A DNA stretch of 64,000 nucleotides, from positions 26,766,869-26,830,868 of the forward strand of contig CM023533.1 of NCBI GenBank assembly GCA_013350335.1, written 5' to 3'. Below the pieces are notes generated by a model. The model saw nothing but the letters and a program-made list of their open reading frames with translations, did no database searches and was not told where the DNA came from. Shown here one piece after another: positions 22,055-34,526 of the stretch (positions are counted from its first letter, which is position 1; every line of letters begins with the position of its first letter). This stretch comes from Chimonanthus salicifolius. Lineage: Eukaryota; Streptophyta; Magnoliopsida; Laurales; Calycanthaceae. The translations under genes were made by a program, and so were the position numbers.

Positions 22055-23559
22055 GGGAGCACTTACACACACCCTGGAAAATCTGCCTCTACACACCCGA
22101 AATCGGATTTTCGGGTGAAATTACAATTTTACCCCCATGTTTCCATTCATTCGAATGAATGCCCAGTTCATTTTGGCATTCATTCGAATGAATCCTCAAG
22201 TGTATTTTCAATTCATTCGAATGAATGGGCTCAACAGTAACACGGAATACTTCTCAGCCCCATTCATTCGAATGAATAGATGATTCATTCGAATGAATAG
22301 TAAAAAAATGCCCACCTATCCTTCCATTCATTCGAATGAAACGATCATTCATTTGAATGAATCGTTCATTCGAATGAGCTGAGAGCGGAACGTTGATTCG
22401 TTCCATTGATTCCTTCATTCGAATGATTCCAGTGATTCCGATTCAGTTCAGATTACATAATAATTTTTTTTTAAAAAAATTTAAACTTATTTTTTTAGCA
22501 TTGTATATTTCTAAAATTTTTCAAATTGAATATCCAGACTAATTATGATAATCTGATCAAAATACTTTAAGACTTCAAGGTCTTTTGACACTCCTAAATA
22601 TTTAAAACACAGTGTTTTACAAATAAGGGTATCCCTAGGGTATGCCAAAAATATATTTAAGAGTGTCAAAAGATCTTGAAGTCTTAAAGTATTTTTATCA
22701 GGTTATCGTAATTAGTCCGGATATTCAACTTGAGAAATTTTGGAAATACACAGTGCTTAAAAACAACTTTAAAGTTTTAAAGGAGATTTTATTATTTAAT
22801 ATATTATGCACATTGTTTTTTAAGCATTGTGTATTTCCAAAATTTTTCAAATTGAATATCCGGACTAATTACGATAACCTGATAAAAATACTTTAAGACT
22901 TTAAGGTCTTTTGACACTCTTAAATGTATTTTTGGCACACCCTAGGGATACCCTTATTTGTAAAACACTGTGTTTTAAATATTTAGGAGTGTCAAAAGAC
23001 CTTGAAGTCTTAAAGTATTTTGATCAGATTATAGTAATTAGTCTGGATATTCAATTTGAAAAATTTTAGAAATACACTAATGCTAAAAAAATAAGTTTAA
23101 ATTTTTTTAAAAAAAATTATTATGTAATTTGAACTGAATCATTCATTGGATTCATTGGAATCGAATGAAGGAATCAATGGAACGAATCAACGTTCCGCTC
23201 TCAGCTCATTCGAATGAACGATTCATTCGAATGAATGATCGTTTCATTCGAATGAATGGAAGGATAGGTGAGCATTTTTTTACTATTCATTCGAATGAAT
23301 CATCCATTCATTCGAATGAATGGGGCTGAGCAGTATGGGCTGAGCAGTATTCCGTGTTACTGTTCAGCCCATTCATTCGAATGAATTAAAATACACTTGA
23401 AGATTCATTCGAATGAATCATTCATTCGAATGAATGCCTAAAATGAACTGAGCATTCATTCGAATGAATCGAAACATGGGGGTAAAATCGTAATTTTACC
23501 TGAAAATCCGATTTTAGGTGTGTAGAGACAGATTTTTCGGGATGTCTGTAAGTGCTCCC
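22055..23559. mobile_element. 1.5-kb foldback element, palindromic at three scales
   Basis: Flanked by an exact 5-bp repeat TCTAA (22050-22054, 23560-23564). The ends are GGGAGCACTTACA and its inverse TGTAAGTGCTCCC, and the two halves are reverse complements over almost the whole length. The outer arms each hold about nine copies of the 14-bp self-complementary word TTCATTCGAATGAA or close variants. Inside them are two head-to-tail cores (22498-22758 and 22824-23083), each itself a hairpin: its first 100 bp or so recur inverted in its last 100 bp. No transposase is present. Superfamily is undecided; a 5-bp duplication is compatible with some hAT or unclassified foldback elements. It ends about 90 bp upstream of the MIOX2 TATA box. 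Confidence 0.85.
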
Positions 23560-23647
23560 TCTAATTATATTTGAGAGGGTGGTTTTTTGTGTAAATATGT
23601 CGAAAGACACGGGCATTTGGTTCAACGTCGAGGGTCAAAAGAAAGCC

Positions 23648-23653
23648 TATAAA
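23648..23653 (+). promoter_or_regulatory. TATA box of MIOX2
   Basis: TATAAA within gcctataaactgg, 62 bp before the MIOX2 ATG, implying a short leader of about 30 nt. Only about 90 bp separate it from the end of the foldback element, so most of the upstream regulatory space is transposon-derived. Confidence 0.6.
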
Positions 23654-23714
23654 CTGGCTCCCCAAACCGTGCATATAACGAGCATCCTGATATCATTTCT
23701 CTCTGCAAAACACA

Positions 23715-26700
23715 ATGACGGTTATTGTTCCCGGTACCCTTTTCCGCGTTTTCCAACTTTTCAAGCATTTTCATTTTCCTTGTTTCTCAAATTCCATGTT
23801 AAATCTATTTTTCTACGTGATTTTTCTATGATTTATATGTTTTGGCGTTCTGTTTATTTTTTCTTGTTATAGAGCCGGAACTTACAGAGAGCAACAGCTC
23901 CGATAACGGCAACGAGAGTGATGATGATAGCAGCGGATCCTTGATGTTAGATGCTGGTTTTCTTGCTCCTCACAGCAATGCATTTGGTCATTCCTTCAGG
24001 TTCTCTTTTTTTTTTTTTTTAAATAATGGTCTTTGTCACAGTTCATTTAACCAAAATAAAATTTCATCTTTTTTTAATGTGTCTTTTTCTTAAACAATTT
24101 CTCAAAATAAATTAGAAAATCCATGATCTTACTTAAAAAAAAAAAATTGGTTCTGCAGGGACTATGATAAGGAGAGCGAAAGGAAACAGAGCGTGGAGCA
24201 ATTCTACAAGACTAATCATGTTAATCAGACCTATGAATTTGTAAGTATTTTCTGTAATTGTATTTCTAAATGTATTGCACTACTGTATACTACAGCTGCT
24301 TGAATTTTAAATGGAGTGATAATGGGATAAATCTTGAACTATAATTCCTTTAGTACATTTAAGAATATTATATTAATATTTTACTGAATGAATTTCAAAA
24401 TGAGTTTAATAGTTATTTATTTATTTTGACAAATATTTCAGGAAACTAGAAGAATATTGTATTTATTATAATTTTTTTTCCGAAGTTCTGTATTCTGTTC
24501 AGATGTTAAGGAAGTTTTTTAATGTATGTGCTTCTACTGAGTTCTGACTTTATCTATTACATGTCTTGACTTTTTGGTGAAAAATATATTGATATAAAAG
24601 TATTAATATTTTAGCCTAAATTCAAATTATATAATTTATAGAAATTAAGGATTTAAACGTAAAACAAAGAATGAGCATTTGTTAAGTTTATTGACCTACC
24701 GAATGAATAGGGTTTAATGCAGAAAAAAGTTAAGTACTTTTCACAAATCGACGATGTTTGGTGGCTATTTTTTTGAAGTCCAGTAATTATGTAATAATTG
24801 CAAAACTCACATTATCAACTGGATAAGCATTCATGGAATAATAATAAATTAATTTTAATTAAAAAATTGAGTAATTTTTATTAACAGTTAAATGAATTTA
24901 TTTTCTTGATCACTTCATTTTATAAAATAACTCTCTTCATATCTATATCCGTATCTTACATGGTAAAAACAATCTTTTCATAACATAAAGATAAAATCTT
25001 AGAAACAGCTTTTAAAGGAAGCCTAATAGTTTTATCATAATGAACACACACACACATAAAAGTAGGAAAGAATCAAATAAAAAGAGAATTAAGACCTCTG
25101 TCTTTAAACCATGGATACGATGGGTACAGATCATCACAGGGTTTCTAAAATTTAGTGTAGAAAAGCTCAAAATAACTTATTGCCATTTAATTTGAAATTT
25201 TATCTAGCCAACTGATTCACTGTAAGTTTCTCAAGTTTTTGAATTATGTTAGTTTCTTTGTGATATTTATTTAATGGTGTTTTTCAAGTCGTGAGAGTTG
25301 GCTTAGCGCTCAAGAACTCTTGACTCTTAATATAAAAGGGTCACTCTATCCGATGTTTGGATAAGGAGATATGCATATGTCCCAAAGATTAGTAGACTCT
25401 TAAACAAATTTGATCTTTTTCTCTATTCTGAAAAAATGGATTACTAACAGGCGAAGAAGAAGCAAGAGGAATATGGGAGACTGGACAGGGCAGAGATGAG
25501 CATATGGGAGTGCTGTGAGCTTCTAAATGAATTCGTGGATGAAAGTGATCCAGATTTAGATGAACCCCAGATTGAACACCTTCTCCAGACTGCTGAAGCC
25601 ATTAGAAGGGACTATCCTGATGAAGACTGGCTCCATCTCACTGCCCTTATACATGGTTTCTACTTTCTATCTTCGTATAGAGATACACCATTATACTTAT
25701 TGTATTTTTTTATTGGAAATGTATATTCCTTTTTATTCTTCTATTCTGCACTGCTTCTCTTTTTTTTTTCAAAAAAAAAAAAAAAAACCTTTGTGTCGAT
25801 AAGTTTGATTCTTATTCAAACAGTTGTAGACAGGAAAGCAAGTCTCTGTTCTCTAACGTGATGTCTACTTGGTGGCAGATCTAGGAAAAGTGTTGTTACA
25901 CCCGTCATTTGGTGGAGAGCCTCAGTGGTGTGTTGTGGGTACGTGTTTCTCTTATGAGGAGGGGGGAAATCAGAGTGAGATCATTTGGTGGTGGATCTGT
26001 AAACATTTTATTTAAGAATATGGTTAATATGTTTATTTTTACAGTATTTTTTTTTTATAAATAAAAAGATAAAATATATGATGATGGAAAACTCATTTGA
26101 AATTACGAGCGATTTGATATGAAACAGAGAAATGAAAGTATCATTGATGAACTGAGTAATTTCAAAATTGGAATGTTCAATTCTTGGCGTAGATAAGATG
26201 GGTAAGAAAAATTCCAAATCAGTTCATCTTTGGTAGTGGTAATGGGTTGATTAAATAATTTTCTCTTTTTAGTTGTTGATGATGATTTGGTATTTCTTCA
26301 GAAAACCTAAAATGTCAGTACCCTTGCCACATATGATTTCACTCTCCTCAACTTAGAGACATAATTTGGCTGCTTTACATGAACAGATTCTTGCTTGTCT
26401 TGGTTGTTCAGGTGATACATTTCCTCTAGGCTGTGCATTTGATGAGTCAGTCGTCCATCACCAGGTGATGTGCTCAATTCAATACTTGCTTTACCATTCA
26501 TTTTCTAAATAAAATATATTTGTCTAGATAATGCCACTTCATTGGGCTAACAGTGATTTAATTGATGCAAATTTCTGTGTGAATTAAGCAGTATTTCAAG
26601 GAAAACCCAGATTACCATAACCCAGTTTACAGCAGCAAGCTGGGCATATACTCCGAGAGGTGCGGTCTAGACAGAGTGATCATGTCCTGGGGACACGACC

Positions 26701-28607
26701 AATACATGTATCTGGTAGAGTACCAAGCTCCCTGCTTTTACACCTCACCTTCACCACCTGCAACTGTCCCTTTCTACTGATCTTGCATCTTCGTTTGCCA
26801 GGTAGCAAAGGAGAACAAGACAAGCCTCCCTCCACCTGCACTCTTCATCATCAGATTCCATTCTTTCTATGGTTAGTGCCCAATCAAATTATCATATTAC
26901 AAAATCACAAGTCTAGATTGAAGGAATGTGGTTAAAATTTTACCTAACCAATGACCATGTCGTTTTTAACCTCACTCGAACATGCATGACCCAATAGAAA
27001 AAAATTAATGGGCAGTTCGCATAATTTTTTTTGGATGACCGAAGGTGGTCTCACGTCTCACCGTAAAGGACTTTACCCGACTAATCTTTCGGGGGGCATG
27101 TGCATGTTAGAAATGAAAAATGCAAATCACACAAGATCAGACACCACACAAGATTTTACATGGTTCATCAATATCGCCTACGACCACGGACCGTGATGAT
27201 TTTATTAAGATGAAGTTCCTGACAGATTACACTAACCCTATCGATTCATTCCTCTCAGTCTCTCTTTCTCTCCATTCACAGCTCAAGAAAATCCTAGGGA
27301 AAAAAGACATTATATACTTGTGCCTATCAATCACAAGTGAGCCCAATGGGCCTAGGCCCAACAGACAGCCCAAGCCCAAAAGAACTTTGAGCAATAAACC
27401 CAGCAGTGCACACCTCACTTCACACACATACCGTGTTCAATTGATGGTGAGTAACCCAATGGAGAGTGGCCCAGAGGGGTACGAGTGTGAATCGAATTCA
27501 AGACCTTCCTTTATGATAAGAACTTCTTAACCAGGCCAACCCTAGTTGGATTGGCAGTTTGCATAATTAGGAGGTGTACACAAACCTTCCCAACATTTCG
27601 AAATCCACCATACCTCTAGTTTACAGTATTTTTTATCATTGCAGACATGTAAAAGGTTAGATTTATCTATTTTTTTCCAATAACAAAATGGCCTTAGATC
27701 TGACGCCTTATGACCTAGACCAATTCCAACTCCAACCATTCTAGCTCGTCTTTGTCTATGATATGGTACCTTACTATTGGACACTTTAGACAAATTCTTT
27801 TTTCCAGGGATTTCAGAACCTAAAACCATGGGTGCCTTTTTATTGTATAGTTTTTCTGGATCGCCCAAATGAAAGGTTTCATATGACATAAACTCCTTTC
27901 ATTATATTTTTCAATTGGCTTCAGCCAGCCTCTTTACTCTGCTTGGATGACATGATCCTAATTCAATTGATATGTTGCGCTAATCTGATTGCCCCTGGTG
28001 TCCACCAGCTTTGCACCGCTCGGGAGCCTACACATATCTCATGAATGATGAAGATGAAGAGATGCTCAAGTGGCTCCGCATTTTCAAGTAAACTTTCATT
28101 CTCAAAAGCTAAAATTACCCATGTCTTTCCTTTCTTCTCATCTGCCATCTACTATGGCCAACCAAACAATGGACGACACACTGCCCAGAACATTTAGTCA
28201 GTAAACTTTATTTGTTGATATGAGGCCACCAAATGTCAAAATGGACAGATCTCTATGGCTTATTCGATTGTCTATATCATTGCTTTAGATTGGAGGATGG
28301 GATATTTGCAAATATGTCAGAACAATTTAGGTTTTGATCGATTTGAATAACTGTTATGAATGTTGGGACAGCAAATATGATCTGTATAGCAAGAGCAAGG
28401 TGAGGATCAATCTGGAAGAAGTGAAGCCCTACTATCTTTCCCTCGTACAAAAGGTACTGAAGTTCATCTTTCTTGTAATTAGTAATGATTTTTGTTTCAC
28501 AATTTTGTCTTCAGCTCAATGTTTTGTTTTCCAATTTTAAAATTAGAATGCGAGATACATTTATGTTTTGGTTTTTGCAGTATTTTCCATCTAAGCTCCG
28601 ATGGTGA
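23715..28607 (+). CDS. MIOX: myo-inositol oxygenase (MIOX2), intact, eleven exons, 308 residues
   Basis: Exons: 23715-23733, 23873-23999, 24159-24240, 25451-25655, 25879-25938, 26412-26464, 26592-26714, 26802-26871, 28009-28087, 28372-28453 and 28581-28607, all with GT-AG introns. Together they make an uninterrupted 927-nt frame. The protein starts MTVIVPEPELTES and ends YFPSKLRW. All six iron ligands known from animal MIOX can be placed: H119 (IEHLLQ), H144 and D145 (LIHDLGK), H217 (SWGH), H243 (RFHSFY) and D276 (NKYDLYSK). The enzyme oxidises myo-inositol to D-glucuronate in the cytosol, supplying UDP-glucuronate for cell walls. Small departures from the paralogue are HHQYF for HHKYF, GHDQ for GHDD and FPLGC for FPVGC; none touches a ligand. 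It is head-to-head with the broken copy at 12167-15833. Intron 8 contains a solo LTR and the promoter abuts a foldback element. Confidence 0.96.
27105..27405 (+). mobile_element. solo LTR (Copia-like) in MIOX2 intron 8
   Basis: A 301-bp block starts TGTTAGAAATG and ends AAACCCAGCA, with an exact 5-bp duplication GTGCA at 27100-27104 and 27406-27410. The interior text gattttacatggttcatcaa and gcctacgaccacgg resembles a motif common in plant Copia-type LTRs. It is in sense orientation to the gene. Open frames over this block are shadows. Confidence 0.8.
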
Positions 28608-30508
28608 ATGGATAGATGGTTAATAGCATTGATATGTCACGTTTTAAAAGCTTACTTTGGTAGTACTTTCGTATGTTAAAAGCTTTTTTTTTCAAGTTCA
28701 TTCCACCAAAGCTTTGTAGCAATAACTTGGTCATGGTTTTAGTAGAGCAGACGGGGGGAGAACACTCTGCTATAGTGTAGTAGTAGTACCTTGGTAATTT
28801 ATGCTTTTCTCAATTTCACTCTGACCTTTTTAAATAAGGCAAATGCAATGCAGTCCTTCAGTGCTTGTTTGTCCCATTCTCGAGTGCAATGTAGTTTCTC
28901 TATTCTCTGTTCTGATTATGGCTTTGTTGGTGCGAGCATGGGCTCCTCTGTTCACCGATTCCACTGTTCTTATCATGGGTTTGTTGCTGCAACCATGGGT
29001 CTCAGCTGCGAGCCATTTGATCTTCGTCATGATATGAAACTAAGAGTCGTAGGTAGTAGGACTGAATCAATCTAAAAGCACTGGAGTGATTGTTAGAAAT
29101 CCGCTTCAAGAAACAGGAGCTCTAAATTCGATTCCCACTCTACCTCAAACCACTTTCTGTAGAGTTACCTTATGTCTGTGAGTAGAAAGACTTGCACATG
29201 TTCCGAAGATTAGTTAATTACTCTAAGAGATTTGAACAGTTGGTAAAGAAACCAACCAAAGTGAATGAAATCAATGGGCATAAGTGATTTAGTTTAAATT
29301 ATAGTCAAATCTTCTCCTTTTTCCATTTTTCTAAAAATAACTAAAATTCGCATCAATTATCTGGCCCAGATTCACTGAACTTGCATTATTTTGTGTTGGT
29401 TCTACCAATTTAGATCATTTAGCATAGAATATATTTTGAAAGTTGAACCCCGATCTTTGTTTTTCCGTCATCAGACTAGGAATACAGCACATTTGAGTTA
29501 TAACGTAACTATTTAAGGTTGATATTTTTTTTTTAATTCGTTTATGAATTAATGTATATTATGTGGATTGTCTTTTTGAGATCAGTTATCTGTAAGGATT
29601 TCGCCTATTTTAAAAATATATAATTCTGGATGCTCTTAAGATTAAAAGTTGCTATCTTTGACCTTATAAATATTTCTTTATTGTTAAGTTTAAATATTAG
29701 GATTTATAAAATTTCTAATTAGAATAGTGTATTATTTTTTAGAAATTATTGTACAAAGAAATCTTAATGTCTAAACTTCTGTCATTTTATTGTATGTGTC
29801 TATGACCATGCGTTTGTGTCGCGGATGCGTTCAGTCCAAAATTTTCGAGACTTTCAAATCCTTTAGCCAGATAGTCGGTTGCGTTCTCTCTCCTCCCTTG
29901 GGCTGTGTCAATGTCATCAGAAAAAAAAAAAAATTAAGTCTTTATTACGATATTATTGAAACAAATATTAAAAATAGAGTTTATAAATACACAAATAAAA
30001 TTAATACTTTAAAATTAAAGTAACTATTAATAAATTTAGTAAGAGGGAATAATGATTTTTGTTGTCACCAGTCAAAAGATTTTGGATTCAAATCTCACAA
30101 ATATTAAATAGGTAGTCGGCTAGGCATGTAATTTGGGCAGGTGGATTGGGTTTGAATTCAGGTTACTATTTTTTAATCTAACTCATATTTTGGTGGTGTC
30201 TCACTCAATAATCAATTTAGGTTAAGTTAAATATGATCACAGATTAACTTAAATAATTAGGTAGATAATTTAGTTTACACTTCAAGTACCCCACTAATTC
30301 AAAATCCTTGTAGAAAGTTGATTTAAAAAAAAATCAACAAATAATAATATAAAAATGAAAATTGTGTAAATATTTATATTTATATATAATTTAAATAATT
30401 CGGCTGAGTCAGATTATACAAAGTATGACCAACTCAAATTAAAAACAGACCAAACTCTTTCAGTCCAAAGTCCAAACCAACTTGTATTTTATATGGGTTG
30501 CGTTAGCC
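28608..30508. other. gene-free region downstream of MIOX2
   Basis: Includes the MIOX2 3' flank. A short imperfect tandem duplication lies near 28917-29012 (ttatggctttgttggtg / tcatgggtttgttgctg). Around 29090-29200 a weak SINE-like word set occurs (cgattcccactctacctc). The rest is AT-rich and without features. Confidence 0.4.
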
Positions 30509-30516
30509 CTCCTACC

Positions 30517-30726
30517 CAGTGGTTTAAAAAGCGTTTTCGGCCGATATATCGTTATCGGCCGATATTTTTCTCTCTCCAGCCGATATCGGCCGATATAATA
30601 CGGCCGATATTTCAACCGATATTGTGAATATCGGCCGATAACGATATATATCGGCCGATATTCATTAGCTCAAAACCGATACATATCGGCCGATACGATA
30701 TGTATTGACCGATATTTGAACCCCTG
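30517..30726. mobile_element. hAT MITE of the CAGGGGTTTAAA / ATCGGCCGAT family
   Basis: An exact 8-bp duplication CTCCTACC lies at 30509-30516 and 30727-30734. The ends are CAGTGGTTTAAAAA and TTTGAACCCCTG. The interior contains five perfect copies of the self-complementary 10-mer ATCGGCCGAT plus several near copies. 210 bp, non-coding. Confidence 0.85.
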
Positions 30727-30734
30727 CTCCTACC

Positions 30735-33018
30735 CACATTCTTGGGTTATTCAGCCGGAACTCATATATATATATATTTTTTTGAATTTATGAGTGGGAA
30801 ACCGAGGGATAACCACCGGAACTCATATTTTATATGGACTCCGTTAGAAAAAAGTGAATTATCTTAAATTATCTAGTACATAAAGCTCATTAATTTACAG
30901 AAATGGGATACGAGTCTACAACCAATCTTATAATTACGTGTATACACAAGTAAGTATATCCTACGGATTTAACAGAAACAATGGGCCCTTTAATTCAATG
31001 TCCAAAACAGAACAAGCACAACTGGACCTACACATCCAGTAAAGATAACTGGTTCAGCAGGCCCAACCCATTAAAATATTTAACGATTAGCAAAATAGAA
31101 AATAAACAAATTTGCAAAATAAATGGGCCAGTAATCTCAAAAAAGGACAACGGGCCCATTCATTCATCTTCAGGCCCACAAGGTCAGAAAAGATGGCAGG
31201 TTGGCAACTTCTATGTTTAAGACCCGAATTAACACCACCACTTTCCAATCTCAGCAAAAAACAATTCAATGGTTAAAAACGAAGTACAGAAAACAAAAAA
31301 AAAAAAGCTGCACGGGTTTGCAACATAAAACAGCCTACACACCTGGAAAAGCACAACAGGCCCATTGTTTTTATTATTCACTGGCCCAGACCCAGTGAAA
31401 GCAATTAAAGGATTTAATACAAGAAAAAAGAAATTACGACACAAACGGGCCTGCAAACCTCATAGACCTGTTATCTAAACAATGATGGTGGCTGGCCAGC
31501 CAGCGGCTGCATGACCAAAGGGAAATGATGGATTTGGGCTCAAAGAAGATTATGGTGGCCCATCCATACAGCATCGAGCCCAAAAAGAATAAAAGTGAAA
31601 CGAGTTTGGGGCCAATGTAAACATTTTAGGATAATCATCACATGGCATTATGCCATTATATGGGGTTTATAAATCGTTATCATTTGAATTTTTTTTTTCC
31701 TGAGATCTATTTAAGTATAAAAAACTATTTAAAAAATATATATGTTATTGAATTAATATGAGATCACAAAATTTGAATAACTGAATCTGAAAATATATTT
31801 TAATAATTTAATTAAAAATAAACTTCCATTTTCATATTCAGCCATGCAATTTTGTAATCTCATATCATTCAAACAGAAAATGTTTCTATATTTTAATAGA
31901 TCTCATGAATTTCTTTATGATTAGTTATTGTGTGGCTATTATGAGTTGGGCCCACTTTAAGGTGATCTTGAATTCTTTTGCTTAACGTGTTGAGAATGCT
32001 AACATGACTGTTTTATAATATCAATCGCGGATCCTCTCTTGAAATGTCAAATTCTGATTACTTATTGTGTGGGCCACGTGATGACTCACATAATTTTAAT
32101 TAGCTTATAGTAAACTCGTATGATGAACATAACTTTAATGTTGGCCAGTATGTATAAGTTGAAAAATGAAAAGACAAGATAAAGATATTATTATCACTTC
32201 TATATTTCGATTTTTATCCTTCCACATAACACCCAATAATATTAAATACAGATGACCAAAAATATAAAATATAAACACTCATTGAAATGAATAGATTTGA
32301 ACACATGTAGCAGCGTGTGCGCTCGGATTTAAAAGTTGAGCTCATCTACATAAAAAGGTCAAACTTGAGCTTTTACGAAAAGCCCATGTAAGCTTGTCGG
32401 CATTGATGCACACTTGATTCATTTTCTCTTTTCTCAAAGAATAAATATTGAAAGTAGACGTGATGAAATACTAATCACTTGATCTTATTTGTTAAAGGAT
32501 CAAATGTCTTCTATGATAGTAGCAAAGGGAAAACAGAAGGTCTTAGATTTTTTTATTTTTTTTTCCTAAATGTAAGGGTGGATACTATTAACAGTATTTG
32601 ATCATTGCTCTTAAAAGAAAACTGTGTACAAAATTTAAGTATAACAATTATATTCTTTTTTATTGATGGACCATCCACAGTGAGGACTGAGGAGGAGTTA
32701 GATTACTATGTAGTTTAGTCAAAGTGATATTCCATTTTGATCTGTTTCCCTCACTCATTAGTACAAGACATTAGACTACAAAGTCTGCCTGTGATAACAT
32801 CCAAAATCAAAGGTGAAGATGACAGTTTCCTAAACTTTCAAGATGTCGATTTTCATGCAATCAGCAAAGTACAATAATTTACCTTGTAGACCCTGATGTT
32901 GGTCTACATAGTCAAAGCCATCCCACAAAAGATAACGTAATTTTTCTTCCTCTCAACTTTTCAATATGCTGTTTCTATCACATCTGAATCAACTTTGGTT
33001 AATTAACAGTGTATTTAT
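30735..33018. other. gene-free AT-rich stretch
   Basis: No coding region supported. Frames at 30981-31456 on both strands overlap one another over sequence rich in gggccc-type words and A-runs and show no domain. No repeat ends identified. Confidence 0.4.
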
Positions 33019-33019
33019 G

Positions 33020-33355
33020 TTGAAGTGTGAACGAGAGTCTCACATCAATTAGTCAAGAAAAAATCTAAGAATTTATAAGAGATTGGGTCACTCTACATAT
33101 CAGACTACTCTTTTGAACTGGAAGCACAGTCCTAATAGTAGTATCAGAGCTTGGTCCCTAAGCCACAATATGTGGACTCAGGGATCCCTTAGCTGAATAG
33201 AATGGCAGCGGATAGCCTCATTCGAGAGAGAGGATTGTTAGTGTGTAACGAAAGTCTCACATTGGTTGTGAGAGAGAAAAGCTAAGGATTTATAAGAGAT
33301 TGGATCACTCCTATCTGTCAACTAATATTTTAGGTTGGAAGTCCAGTTCTAACAT
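33020..33355 (+). mobile_element. complete TRIM-type miniature LTR element
   Basis: The left LTR runs from about 33020 (TGTTGAAGTGTGAACGAG) to 33138. The right LTR runs from 33236 (TGTTAGTGTGTAACGAAAG) to 33355 (CCAGTTCTAACA). Shared blocks include gtctcacat, atttataagagattgg and tcactc. Directly after the left LTR is TAGTATCAGAGC, close to the tRNA-Met primer site TGGTATCAGAGC. Before the right LTR is the purine tract GAGAGAGAGGA. At about 336 bp with no coding capacity it fits the TRIM class. The flanking 5-mers do not match exactly. Confidence 0.75.
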
Positions 33356-34216
33356 ATTATATATCATACTGCTAGCTAGAATTTTCAATCATCTCTCGAG
33401 TTGTTGTTTTTTTAAAAAAAAAAAAAACCAAAGTAATGCCTGTGAATCTATGATCTTATTCGGTTGCTGAGTATTATATTTGAGTTGCAAGTTGCAACTG
33501 GTTAGGTCTCTACTTGGTTGGATTTGCCTGAGGCAGCTTGATCCTCGACATGCATTCCTGTAGCTAGAACTCGGCTGAACAGGCCCATTAACAAAATGGG
33601 CTACACTTGGACAAACTTTGACCCATATCCAGTCCATATGTCTAAATGTTAAAAGTGGGTCCGAGCCATTTTTCATTTTGAACTCACTGAGTCCACCAAC
33701 CTGTATCAACTTTCAAGTCTGAACGACCCTTGAACTTCAATCCACTCACTTGTTTATAGCTTTGTTCTCATCCAATTCTTTGGTTTCAGTTCCTGTCGTT
33801 GACTCATCCAAATACCCTTGGACTTCGAGCCACTAAACTTGCAGTACAAGTCTACTTTTCACCTCTTTTTTAGTTGTTTTGTTCTAATCCTAACCATTCT
33901 TACTCCACCTTTCACATGCTCTGTCTTTGTTCTATCCACAACTATGACAACTATGCTTATTCTTCAATTCACGTGACCCTTTAACTAGGTCCTAATGCAT
34001 GCACAATATATCTATCTCAGTAAATTCTTTTTTAATATATTCATTGTCTCAAGTTCAAATAAAAGAAAACAAATTTATATTCCAAAATCCAAATTATGTA
34101 GGTTTCTGTTTTCGTATCTTAATATATTATTATGTAATTTAGATTAGAGATATTGGGTTTATCTAATACGAAGTTGCAAGAATCTCATTCTTAATATGGA
34201 GTGGTAATACCCATAT

Positions 34217-34526
34217 CAGGGGTTAAAAATTCGATTCGGCTTGCAAAATTTCTCTCTTTATTTTTTAGATTTTTTTTTTATTTCTGAGCTTATAAAAGGG
34301 AAAAAAGTTAAAAAATATTTTTTTTTTAAAAAAAATCTTAATACATAAATATTTGCCGATATCTTGGACAATATTTACCGATATCGACTCGGGTCTACTG
34401 AAAAAATGATTTTTTTTTAAAAAAAAAACCACCAATATCAACGATAAAATTCGGATATCTCCCGATATTGATGGAATACGGTCGGTAAAATATGTATCGA
34501 CCGATATATAAAGGACTTAAAATCTG
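34217..34526. mobile_element. degraded member of the CAGGGGTTTAAA / ATCGGCCGAT family
   Basis: The left end CAGGGGTTAAAAATTCG and right end CTTAAAATCTG match the family termini. The interior has decayed words (gccgatatc, ccgatatcga, tcgaccgatata) and long A/T runs. The 8-bp flanks do not match, so the boundaries rest on termini alone. Confidence 0.5.

Noticed and set aside
22642..22896. 84-residue frame inside the foldback element
   Set aside because: It spans the hairpin core and reads low-complexity Lys/Phe/Leu. No transposase motif.
26412..26464. HHQ instead of HHK and FPLGC instead of FPVGC in MIOX2 as signs of inactivity
   Set aside because: All six iron ligands and the reading frame are intact and these positions are not ligands, so loss of function is not supported.
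29790..30023. 77-residue open frame starting in a short Cys-rich stretch
   Set aside because: No domain, no second exon, and most of it translates A-runs.
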